Source: an uncultured Bacteroidales bacterium (GTDB lineage: Bacteria > Bacteroidota > Bacteroidia > Bacteroidales > Paludibacteraceae). Taken from it: 50,160 bases of DNA. The stretch is from contig CAMOJP010000004.1 in NCBI GenBank assembly GCA_946617165.1, positions 1-50,160 on the forward strand, written 5' to 3'. Below, piece by piece: positions 1-7,061 of this stretch; the first letter of the stretch is position 1, and each line of letters starts with the position of its first letter. Position numbers and translations under genes: made by a program. The notes under the pieces were generated by a model, which saw nothing but the letters and a program-made list of their open reading frames with translations, was not told the origin of the DNA and did not search any database.

Positions 1-12
1 ACGATATACTCA

Positions 13-180
13 ATGGAAGAACAAATCTTGATCGATTTAATCAACAAGAGCATGCGGGCCTCTGCACTGCAGATTCGCCGCTCATTGGGGCGTATGCCGT
101 ATGCTGCTACGCGCGAGCAAGCTTTGAACCAAGTGCAAATGCTCCAGAGAGCCAAGGAAGCCCAGCAAATTGGGAAATAG
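13..180 (+). CDS. small ORF, possibly the 5' part of a frameshifted mobile-element protein
   Basis: An open frame of 55 codons starting MEEQILIDL and ending QQIGK; the frame is also open to the left edge, so it may be the end of a longer gene. The product is helical and charged and I do not recognise it. The next frame (codons at positions divisible by 3) shows kinase-family sequence from about position 189 but has no start codon there, so this ORF may be the N-terminal part of the same gene separated by a -1 frameshift near 165-180. Whether that is real decay, a sequencing error or a separate small gene cannot be told. Confidence 0.4.
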   Translation: MEEQILIDLINKSMRASALQIRRSLGRMPYAATREQALNQVQMLQRAKEAQQIGK

Positions 181-275
181 ATGCCAAGCAGGAAGAGTGC
201 GTTGAACAATGGGCGCGTGCCAAAGGTATATGGTTCTCGAATCCCGAAAAGGTATTCACGTCCGTTTATGGTCCA

Positions 276-695
276 ATGATTGCCAAGGGTGCAGAAGCTA
301 AAGTGTATTACAAGGCCGGCGATACGTCAGTCATCAAGGAGCGATGCTCTATCTATTCCACATTGGATAAGGCTCTCGAAGCCATTATTCTACACAATGC
401 CTTGTTCCCTGAAACGCAGATGATTTCCATAGGCTTTACGCGGGATGCTGACGGCCTTTTCCGCATTATTCTTACGCAGCCGTATATAGGTTGCCTACGA
501 CTTGCTACAAAAGCGGAAATTGATGAGATGGTCGCAGCAAAAGGGTTCCACGATAATGGTGATGGAAATGGTGTGAATTATATTGGTGACCGTTTGCACT
601 TAGAGGATATGCATCCGGCGAATGTCTTCATTGACCCACAATCAGGTAAACCTATCTGTATTGATTGTATCGTTAAGTTTATAAAGAAGGCATAA
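276..695 (+). pseudogene. putative polyvalent protein kinase domain, start lost to a frameshift
   Basis: The frame resembles the putative polyvalent protein kinase domain found in Bacteroidales conjugative and phage-like elements: an N-terminal GAEAKVYY motif, a central YGPM/VIKE region, and a C-terminal LHLEDMHPANVF motif that looks like a kinase catalytic loop, followed by ICIDCIVKF. The family-like sequence continues upstream of the first ATG at 276 (EQWARAKGIWFSNPEK, from about 204), but that stretch has no ATG, GTG or TTG in frame back to at least 168. The gene is therefore probably frameshifted against the ORF ending at 180, or starts unusually. Polyvalent proteins are usually injected or transferred with mobile DNA, so this suggests an element remnant at the left edge. 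Substrate and activity are unknown. Confidence 0.55.
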
Positions 696-794
696 CCCCG
701 TCCTCTCTGGACGAAAAATGGAGCCCGTCAGACCTTAGACGTTAAATGGGTGCGTCACTCCCTGACGTTAAACAGGAGGACATAATGAAATATT
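696..794 (+). other. structured intergenic segment with short repeats
   Basis: No ORF. A five-base-pair hairpin CGTCC/GGACG (699-703, 709-713) lies just after the stop codon. CGTCAG (726-731) and CTGACG (762-767) form an inverted pair, and the nonamer GACGTTAAA occurs twice (738-746 and 764-772). No TAnnTTTG promoter box is visible. It leads directly into the larger RNA-like structure at 795-967. Confidence 0.35.
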
Positions 795-967
795 GAGCTT
801 TTGCTCTTATTCTCGATCTTTAGAAATCTGGTAAATTTCGCTGCGAGAATAAGCTATGTAAGAGTTCACGCTTTCGGGCGTGGATTATTCATGCTTATAT
901 GCAGCACCGGTTTACCAGAGCCTTAAGGATCATATAAGCGCAAGCGAATAGTTCACGCTCTTTTTTT
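795..967 (+). ncRNA. candidate structured leader RNA or sRNA with a kissing-loop interaction
   Basis: Several exact complementary blocks are visible. Hairpin A pairs 806-815 with 844-853 (ten pairs, CTTATTCTCG/CGAGAATAAG). Hairpin B pairs 893-901 with 931-939 (nine pairs, GCTTATATG/CATATAAGC). The loop of A holds CTGGTAAA (828-835) and the loop of B holds TTTACCAG (911-918), exact complements, so the loops could kiss; flanking bases add U-A and G-U pairs. Between them is a hairpin CACGC/GCGTG (867-871, 878-882), and 795-806 is GAGC-TTTT-GCTC. The region ends with a U tract (961-967). It sits 40 bases before the lipoprotein gene at 1009. I cannot assign it to a named RNA family. Confidence 0.6.
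876..967 (+). terminator. possible alternative terminator stem in the leader
   Basis: The 3' strand GTTCACGCTC (951-960) is followed by seven U. It can pair with 876-885 (GGGCGTGGAT, ten pairs including three G-U), which would enclose hairpin B. The same 878-882 bases can instead close the local hairpin with 867-871, because GTTCACGCT occurs twice (864-872 and 951-959). The two pairings exclude each other, as in an attenuator. A simple terminator at the end of a small RNA is the alternative reading. Confidence 0.4.
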
Positions 968-1008
968 GTGTGGCTATACGTTAAATACGAAATAAAAAAC
1001 ATATAGAT

Positions 1009-2529
1009 ATGAATAAACGTTTTTTTATCATTGCATTAATGGCATTAAGCCTCGTGGCATGTACCGACGGTTTGCAGAAATCTATTTCTGAATTAGAGGA
1101 CAAGTATGCTGAGTTGGAAGGTCGTGTTGCTCGGCTTGAAGAACTCTGTAAGGAGATGAACACCAACATTTCTTCTCTAAAAACACTCGTATCTGTCATT
1201 CTTAATAATGACTATATTGTTAGTGTGACACCAATAGAGAAAGACGGACAAGAAGTTGGTTATGTAATTACTTTTGCAATTCATGAACCAATAACCATAT
1301 ACCATGGTCAGAAAGGCCAAGATGGTAAAGATGGCGTTGACGGAAAAGACGGTGAAGAAGGAAAGGATGGAGTTGATGGTAAAGATGGCGAAGACGGTAA
1401 AGACGGTGTAACTCCTATCATCGGGGTAGCATTTGACACCTCAGACAACGCATATTATTGGACTCTAAATGGGGATTGGATGCTTGATATAAACGGAAAT
1501 CGAATACCATTAACCAGTCGCGACGGCAAAGATGGTCAAGACGGGAAGCCCGGACAAAACGGACAAGATGGTAAAGATGGGATTACTCCACAATTGAAGA
1601 TAGAAAACGGATATTGGTACGTCTCTACCGATAGTGGTTCAACATGGATTCAACTCGGTAAAGCCGTAGGAGAAAATGGGAAAGACGGAAAAGATGGTAA
1701 AGACGGAGCGGATGGAGATAGCATGTTTTCATCTGTAACGCAGGATGAGAATTTTGTTTATTTCGAATTGGCAAATGGAACCATTTTGACAGTCAGCAAA
1801 TACAAAGATGATTCTGTTCAAATTATTGACGGCGCTATAATGGCAGAGTTCTCTATTTCTGATACTAAAAAGGTTTATTTCTCTATGGGAGATTTGCAAT
1901 TTTCAACTGAAGGAACCCATCTTTGCAAGGATGGTGAAACTCGCGAAGGAACATGGAGATTTAATCCGACACCATACGATAATTCTATGGAAGAAGGATG
2001 GAATACAACTTTTCTGTGGGCGTCAAGTGGCGGTCCATGTAATATAACTACAGGAGAATGGAGCGACTGGGGATATTTTAATGCAATAAGTAATGGAGGT
2101 AACACCCCCGACATATGGAGAACTTTAAAAAGTAGCGAATGGCAATATTTAATTAGCCGGAATAATGGTTCAAAGTGGCTTCCAATAAATTTCGTTAATC
2201 AAAATAATACAATATCATTAGTAATTGTAATTTTTCCTGACAACTATTATCCTTCTTTTTCCATCACTCATTATAGAATGGAAGATTTCTTACCATATGT
2301 TTCGTATGAAACTTGGCACGAGTGGGCAAAGCATGGAGCAATTTTCTTACGTAATGCGATTTATTGGACAGGCGATCGTGCGTATGGATCACAAATAAGA
2401 TGGAATTTTATTCGTTATTATAGTCATTATGAAAGTAGTACTCTCAGGCGCGATTTGTTTGAAGTGGAAAGTACAGATCAATTTAACAATTTGTATTATG
2501 GAGTTCGTTTAGTAAAAGATGTCGAATAA
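1009..2529 (+). CDS. surface lipoprotein with coiled coil, collagen-like repeats and FISUMP-like C-terminal domain
   Basis: A 506-residue lipoprotein. The signal peptide ends in lipobox LVAC (Cys18). Residues 22-60 form a heptad-rich coiled coil, followed to about residue 165 by sequence like the PL29-lyase-type N-terminal domain found on many Bacteroidales lipoproteins. Three blocks of Gly-X-Asp collagen-like triplets lie at about residues 100-133, 171-191 and 221-237. From about residue 275 a Trp- and Gly-rich domain with VYFSMGDLQ, WGYFNAISNGG, WRTLKSSEW and YYGVRLV resembles the Fibrobacter succinogenes major paralogous (FISUMP) domain. An outer-membrane display or adhesion protein is likely; the ligand is unknown. 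The stop codon abuts the start of the AbiH-like gene, so the two are probably co-transcribed behind the structured leader. Confidence 0.85.
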   Translation: MNKRFFIIALMALSLVACTDGLQKSISELEDKYAELEGRVARLEELCKEMNTNISSLKTLVSVILNNDYIVSVTPIEKDGQEVGYVITFAIHEPITIYHGQKGQDGKDGVDGKDGEEGKDGVDGKDGEDGKDGVTPIIGVAFDTSDNAYYWTLNGDWMLDINGNRIPLTSRDGKDGQDGKPGQNGQDGKDGITPQLKIENGYWYVSTDSGSTWIQLGKAVGENGKDGKDGKDGADGDSMFSSVTQDENFVYFELANGTILTVSKYKDDSVQIIDGAIMAEFSISDTKKVYFSMGDLQFSTEGTHLCKDGETREGTWRFNPTPYDNSMEEGWNTTFLWASSGGPCNITTGEWSDWGYFNAISNGGNTPDIWRTLKSSEWQYLISRNNGSKWLPINFVNQNNTISLVIVIFPDNYYPSFSITHYRMEDFLPYVSYETWHEWAKHGAIFLRNAIYWTGDRAYGSQIRWNFIRYYSHYESSTLRRDLFEVESTDQFNNLYYGVRLVKDVE

Positions 2530-3360
2530 ATGAAAACCACTCTTGTTATATTAGGTAATGGCTTTGATCTTGATTTAGGACTAAAAACGAGCTATATTGA
2601 CTTTTGGAATTCAAGAAAGGACATTATTAAAAATACATATTGGAAGAAGTTTGGTAATTATGATAATTATCTGCCTCCTTTAGCCACATCTATAGATCAA
2701 GTTATTTATACTTGGGGAGATTTAGAAGAAATTCTAAGAGAATATGCCTCTCCAGAAACAAAATTAGAAAACCAAGCACTTGATATATTTCGTCACATCG
2801 ATGTCTTAAATAAAGTAAATATCAATGAAGAATACTTTAGAATCATCAAACAGGAAATAATTAACTACCTGAAAGAACAACAATGTCAAAATATAAATGA
2901 ACATTCTTTGGCAGCACAATGCTTACAACAATGGGGATCTTCAAAAGACGAACTCAATATATTTAATTTCAACTATACTGATATTAACGAATATGCAAAA
3001 AAGTTCAATATAAATCGAAATTTTGAAGTCAATTACATTCATGGTAATCTAAAAAATAAAAATATCATATTAGGAGTCGGAGATGCCCAATTATACGAAG
3101 GATATGGATTTGTATTAAAGAAAGTACAAGGCGCAAAAATTTCACCGATTGAGGAAGCGATATTAAAAGCGAAAAAAGTGATTTTCTTCGGAGTCTCATT
3201 TGGCTTTAATGATTTTCAGTATTTCAAAGAATTCTTTTTAGCGATTAAAGAAGGAAAACTGAAGACATCTATTGATATATATACTAAAGATGAACATTCG
3301 GCAAATGATATTTTTCAGCGATTAAGCGCAATTGCGTCACAAAAAGAGATTTATTCATAA
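2530..3360 (+). CDS. abiH: AbiH-type abortive-infection protein
   Basis: A 276-residue soluble protein matching the AbiH family: GNGFD at residues 9-13 after a beta strand, FNFNYTD around 145-151, YIHG at 169-172, and a C-terminal GVSFGFNDFQYF at 221-232, the family's terminal nucleotide-fold motif. AbiH was first described as a plasmid-borne phage-resistance gene in Lactococcus; its mechanism is unresolved, and the fold is thought to relate to SIR2-like domains. The ATG follows the TAA of the surface lipoprotein gene with no gap. The sequence is markedly more AT-rich than the genes after it, which suggests recent acquisition. The family call is fairly secure; a role in phage defence here is inferred from the family only. 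Confidence 0.8.
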   Translation: MKTTLVILGNGFDLDLGLKTSYIDFWNSRKDIIKNTYWKKFGNYDNYLPPLATSIDQVIYTWGDLEEILREYASPETKLENQALDIFRHIDVLNKVNINEEYFRIIKQEIINYLKEQQCQNINEHSLAAQCLQQWGSSKDELNIFNFNYTDINEYAKKFNINRNFEVNYIHGNLKNKNIILGVGDAQLYEGYGFVLKKVQGAKISPIEEAILKAKKVIFFGVSFGFNDFQYFKEFFLAIKEGKLKTSIDIYTKDEHSANDIFQRLSAIASQKEIYS

Positions 3361-3394
3361 ATGCAGATTTACACATAGAACAAACAGTTAAATA

Positions 3395-4222
3395 ATGAAA
3401 AGTTTGGATTTTGTAATATTAGTTATACTTCCATCTCTTCTTTCCGCACAGCAGGTCACCAATATTCGAGCGCAACAGGAAGGACGGGAAATAGCTGTCT
3501 ACTATGACTTGACTGAGCGAGCTAATGTAACGCTTGGTGTCAAGGTAGATGGAGAGCGTGTAAAACCGCAGTTACTATCTGGAGATTTGGGTAGACATAT
3601 TGAAGCCGGTGAACGCAAACGTATAGCATGGCAAGTATTGGATGAGAAAAATGGAAAGTTCAAATCAACTGATGTCGTTTTCTCCGTTCGCGCTAATGCT
3701 CCGTGGAGAGCGTTCGTTTTAGCGGAAGGTGCAATAGCTTCCAAGCCATTTCAGTATTCCGTAGGATTAATGGCTGGCGCAGTTTCTCGTGTTGGAGCTT
3801 ATGCCAAAGCGCGTTCAAGTTTTCAATTCGGTTCGCCGGAAGGATTTATCAGACGTGATAACGACAATTATTACATTTCGACCAAAGACGCTTCGCATAA
3901 CGCCGCAGAGATGCCGTATCTTATGAGCGGCAAGAGTAAGATCATGCACTATGTAGTAGATGCAGGTATTATTGTACGAGTGGCTAATAAACAAGATTAC
4001 AAGTGGTATGTTTATGCCGGCGCAGGATATGGTGAGCGCCGACTGCTATTACAATCCAACGATGGGAAATGGCTACGTTATGAACCGACCTCATACAAAG
4101 GTGTAAGCATAGATGTAGGTGTAATGATGGCATACAAACATTTTATCATGACACTCGGCGTAAATATGATAGTGCCTAAATACACGGAAATACAAATCGG
4201 TTCCGGATATATATTCAATTGA
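3395..4222 (+). CDS. exported protein with Ig-like N-terminal domain and barrel-like C-terminal half (caspase cassette 1)
   Basis: A 275-residue protein with a signal peptide ending near SAQQ (about residue 19). Residues 20-105 form a beta-rich domain (VTNIRAQQEGREIAVYYDL, then SGDLGRHIEAGERKRIAWQVL) of the kind often fused upstream of formylglycine-generating-enzyme-like domains in Bacteroidota. The second half has alternating aromatic strands (KWYVYAGAGYGERRLLL) and ends YIFN, like a small outer-membrane barrel. It is paralogous to the gene at 32203, sharing domain order, length, the IAW(Q/D)VL motif and position just upstream of a caspase gene. Function is unknown; it may be a membrane partner of the caspase encoded two genes downstream. 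Confidence 0.7.
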   Translation: MKSLDFVILVILPSLLSAQQVTNIRAQQEGREIAVYYDLTERANVTLGVKVDGERVKPQLLSGDLGRHIEAGERKRIAWQVLDEKNGKFKSTDVVFSVRANAPWRAFVLAEGAIASKPFQYSVGLMAGAVSRVGAYAKARSSFQFGSPEGFIRRDNDNYYISTKDASHNAAEMPYLMSGKSKIMHYVVDAGIIVRVANKQDYKWYVYAGAGYGERRLLLQSNDGKWLRYEPTSYKGVSIDVGVMMAYKHFIMTLGVNMIVPKYTEIQIGSGYIFN

Positions 4223-4223
4223 T

Positions 4224-4901
4224 ATGAAGAAAGTAAAATTACTATATTATATATTGCTGATAAGCATTTTGAGTGCTTGTGAGTCTGATCCGCAATGGAA
4301 AGCTCAAAGGCTGTCCTATACGGATTCTATCGTGCCGAGTTGGCATACCGCAGAAGTGAGTCTAAAGATAGATGAGCAAAGTAATGCGTTAACGAAAAAT
4401 GTAGTTATTGTTTATTCGCTCAAGGACGACTTTTCTTCGAAAGAAAAAGCTAATATGACATGCAATGAGAAAAGACAATGGATTGCTGAATTGAAAGAAC
4501 TAAAAGATAGTTCTACATATTACGTCCGCTATCTTTTTTCTCCTGCCTATTTGCAGCCAGACTCGAAAGCATCTTCCTTTCAAACAATTCCACTGCCTGC
4601 ACCCAAAATACATACCAAAGAAGCTACTGGTATTACAGAGACTACTGCCATTCTACATGGATCTGCAGAATTAGGTGAAAGTAAGGACGAAATAATTGAA
4701 CGTGGTTTCTACTATAGTCTGTTGCGCGTAAGTGACTTTGAAGGTAAACAAGTTAAATGCGGTAATGGATCCGGAGATTTCTCCGCAAATATTAAAGCAC
4801 TTCGAGCAAACGCAACATATTATTATGTCGCTTATGCAATCAATAAGCATGGTATCGCCTATGGTGATACATTACAGTTTAACACACTTAATCCTTATTA
4901 A
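4224..4901 (+). CDS. lipoprotein with fibronectin III-like domains (caspase cassette 1)
   Basis: A 225-residue lipoprotein with lipobox LSAC (Cys19). Residues from about 130 (TKEATGITETTAILHGSAE ... ATYYYVAYAINKHGIAYGD) match the fibronectin type III-like domain common on Bacteroidales surface lipoproteins; the first half may hold a second, diverged copy (TYYVRYLFSPAY). One base separates it from the upstream stop and two bases from the downstream caspase start, so the three genes form one unit. The second cassette at 32.2 kb has no counterpart of this gene. A binding or scaffolding role is plausible but not shown. Confidence 0.7.
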   Translation: MKKVKLLYYILLISILSACESDPQWKAQRLSYTDSIVPSWHTAEVSLKIDEQSNALTKNVVIVYSLKDDFSSKEKANMTCNEKRQWIAELKELKDSSTYYVRYLFSPAYLQPDSKASSFQTIPLPAPKIHTKEATGITETTAILHGSAELGESKDEIIERGFYYSLLRVSDFEGKQVKCGNGSGDFSANIKALRANATYYYVAYAINKHGIAYGDTLQFNTLNPY

Positions 4902-4903
4902 TC

Positions 4904-6550
4904 ATGAAGAAAATAGTTTTCATATTGTGCGCTATAATTCCACTATTTAGTTCCGGCAAAATTAAAGTCAGCACTCCGTCTTTACGCTTTGATATGGATG
5001 CTGCCGCTATGCCGTCCAATATAGATTATATTGATGGAAGCCTGCAGTTTGTAGATGCTGATAATGACAATACAATTGGAGCGGATGAACAATGCTATAT
5101 CCAGTTTAAAATAACCAACTCCGGAAACGGTAACGGACATGGTTGTGAAGCGCGCATTAGTGTTTCCGGTACAAAAGATGGAATAATCTGCAAACCAACC
5201 AGATTCCCTCGTGTTAATAAGGGAGATACGGTCCTTATTAGTTATCCCATTCAAACGAACCACTACACCAAAAACGGTAAAGCAAAGTTCGCTATGGAAA
5301 TCTATGAGCCCAATGGATTCGGTACTGGGGATATTTTCTTAGAAGTGGCTACGCACCAATTTGATGCGCCAAAAGTAGAGTTAGGAGAATACGTGCTCGC
5401 AAGTGATAAAACAGAACTCCAACGAAAAGAGAAATTTGCTATCCAAATACCTGTACAAAATTTAGCACAAGGAATAGCCGAAAATGTAAAGGTGGCAATC
5501 ACTTGTCCTTCAGGTATTACACTTTTGAATAACGACCCTGTTATTGAAATAGGTCGTCTCAAACCCAATGAGTCTCGAGTCATAACCTTTGAACTAATTC
5601 CTACCGTTAGTGCACCCGAGTCTCTGCCGTTTAAAATCAAAGCCAGCGAGAAATACGGGATGTACGGAACTACACAAGACATTGAGTTACAACTCGGACG
5701 ACGTATCTCTATCGCATCAACAATTAGCTCTACCCGTGCCGCAGATGTTGAACTCAAACGTTTTTCCCTCATTTCAGACGTAGATAAAGATATTCCTGTT
5801 TCTAACACCAAGAACAAGAATACTTTTGCAGTTATTATTGCTAACGAGAACTATCAACAAGTGGCTTCGGTACCGTTTGCGCTTAATGATGGAAAGGTGT
5901 TCCGCCAATATTGTGAGCAGACATTAGGCATTCCGGTAAAGAATATCCGCGAGCAAACAAATGCTACTGGTAACCAAATAAAAGCGGTTGTCAATTGGCT
6001 GCAAACGGTTATTGAAGTGTTTGATAATCCCAATATCATCTTCTACTACGCAGGACATGGTATTCCGGACGAAAAGAGTAGGACAGCCTATTTACTGCCT
6101 GTTGATGGCGTATTAAGCGATTTGTCCACTTGCTATAAATTGGATGATTTATACACTACATTGGGTGAAATGCCGGTAGGTCGTATTTCCGTCTTCATGG
6201 ATGCGTGCTTCTCCGGTTCTAAACGTGAAAATGGTATGCTCGCTTCGGCACGTGGTGTAGCACTCAAAGCACGACCGGGTATGCCACAAGGGAATATGGT
6301 CGTTTTCTCAGCTGCACAAGGAGACGAAACCGCATATCCATATACCGAGCAGCAACATGGTATGTTTACTTACTATCTACTCAAGAAACTGCAAGAAACT
6401 AGAGGTGACGTAACTCTATTAGAGTTAGGCGATTATATAACAGCCGAAGTGAAGAAACAATCCGTCTTAGAGAACAATAAACTCCAAACACCATCCGTTA
6501 CTCCATCAGCCGTCATTGGCACGGACTGGCAAACGTGGAAACTGAAGTAA
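4904..6550 (+). CDS. exported caspase-family (C14) peptidase with CARDB-like domains, cassette 1
   Basis: A 548-residue protein with a signal peptide (about residues 1-18). Two beta-sandwich domains of CARDB type follow at roughly 45-155 and 160-265 (FVDADNDNTIGADE, YEPNGFGTG, ATHQFDAPKVEL). After a linker (270-305) comes a caspase p20-like domain: NTFAVIIANENY at 306-317, catalytic His385 in YYAGHG and Cys435 in MDACFSG, then SAAQGDETAYPYTEQQHG. Asp433 before the Cys fits the basic-P1 specificity of metacaspase/orthocaspase enzymes. The basic linker at TKNKN could be a self-processing site (inference). It is last in a three-gene unit and is followed by a strong terminator. The paralogue at 33030 has the same architecture. 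Targets are unknown. Confidence 0.85.
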   Translation: MKKIVFILCAIIPLFSSGKIKVSTPSLRFDMDAAAMPSNIDYIDGSLQFVDADNDNTIGADEQCYIQFKITNSGNGNGHGCEARISVSGTKDGIICKPTRFPRVNKGDTVLISYPIQTNHYTKNGKAKFAMEIYEPNGFGTGDIFLEVATHQFDAPKVELGEYVLASDKTELQRKEKFAIQIPVQNLAQGIAENVKVAITCPSGITLLNNDPVIEIGRLKPNESRVITFELIPTVSAPESLPFKIKASEKYGMYGTTQDIELQLGRRISIASTISSTRAADVELKRFSLISDVDKDIPVSNTKNKNTFAVIIANENYQQVASVPFALNDGKVFRQYCEQTLGIPVKNIREQTNATGNQIKAVVNWLQTVIEVFDNPNIIFYYAGHGIPDEKSRTAYLLPVDGVLSDLSTCYKLDDLYTTLGEMPVGRISVFMDACFSGSKRENGMLASARGVALKARPGMPQGNMVVFSAAQGDETAYPYTEQQHGMFTYYLLKKLQETRGDVTLLELGDYITAEVKKQSVLENNKLQTPSVTPSAVIGTDWQTWKLK

Positions 6551-6576
6551 AATAAACTTTATACAATCATCTATAG

Positions 6577-6606
6577 GTGCAGAAAACAACAATTCTGCAC
6601 TTTTTT
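6577..6606 (+). terminator. intrinsic terminator after caspase cassette 1
   Basis: Perfect eight-base-pair stem GTGCAGAA (6577-6584) / TTCTGCAC (6593-6600) with loop AACAACAA, followed by six T. An identical stem and loop recurs at 12705-12728. Confidence 0.85.
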
Positions 6607-6696
6607 CTTGCCCTTTTGTTGCCTTCTTCTGGCCTTCTTCATGCCTTTTTGCATATTTTTTTTTGCCTTTTTCTTGTCCATATCGTAAAAAAACAC
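6607..6696 (+). other. T-rich intergenic stretch
   Basis: A T- and C-rich tract with repeated TTGCC/TTCTTG words between the cassette terminator and the next promoter. No gene is visible. Confidence 0.3.
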
Positions 6697-6704
6697 TACC
6701 TTTG
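6697..6704 (+). promoter_or_regulatory. -7 promoter box TACCTTTG
   Basis: Matches the Bacteroidota TAnnTTTG box and is followed by CACCCGA, the same bases that follow the boxes at 7641 and 7749. TTG-type -33 sequence lies in TTTTTCTTG about 20 bases upstream. The next gene starts at 7062, so the transcript would have a leader of about 350 bases. Confidence 0.6.
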
Positions 6705-6819
6705 CACCCGATTTCAGGAGATCATTTTTAAGGGTAGAAAATTGTAGTTGAAGGGGCGTTCAGTCCCGATTGTCTCAGGTAATGGTCCCGCTATAAGTGT
6801 GAAAATAGTATGATATTTG

Positions 6820-7013
6820 TGCGAAAAAAGTGCGATAATAGTGCGATAATCATGCGAAACTAACGAGTATAAAATTAAAATTAAATTATGCGTAAAATTT
6901 TAATCAGGTGGGAATAAATAATAAATCAGGAGTGAATAAATAATAAAATAGGTGTGCATAAAACGAGTGGGAATAAATAATAAATCAGGTGGGAATAAAT
7001 CAGGTATGAATAG
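6820..7013 (+). repeat. two families of short degenerate tandem repeats in the leader of the 7062 gene
   Basis: From 6820 to 6860 the word GTGCGA(A/T)AA is repeated four times at about 12-base spacing. From 6904 to 7013 units of the form TCAGG(T/A)GTGAATAAATAATAAA recur, starting at 6904, 6926, about 6948, about 6966, 6985 and 7000; the first two are exactly 22 bases apart and the later ones are shortened. The tract is AT-rich and lies between the promoter at 6697 and the start codon at 7062. It could bind a protein repeatedly, act in the leader RNA, or vary in length by slippage. Confidence 0.6.
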
Positions 7014-7061
7014 AATTTAAAATCAATTTTTAAGAATAAGGAAGGAGAGTGAGAGAGAGTT

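Noticed and set aside
738..772. GTTAAAT and GTTAAAC resemble integron attC core sites (GTTRRRY)
   Set aside because: No matching RYYYAAC inverse core is found at a suitable distance and there is no integrase gene; the words are part of a simple repeat.
981..1199. Minus-strand ORF of 72 codons overlapping the lipoprotein start
   Set aside because: It lies opposite a well-supported lipoprotein gene and has no family motif; other antisense frames in this window are treated the same way.
795..2529. Diversity-generating retroelement with the FISUMP-like C-terminus as target
   Set aside because: No reverse transcriptase or accessory gene and no near-copy of the gene's 3' end with adenine-biased differences in the window.
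6904..7013. CRISPR-like array
   Set aside because: Units are degenerate, directly adjacent and without unique spacers of constant length; no cas genes.
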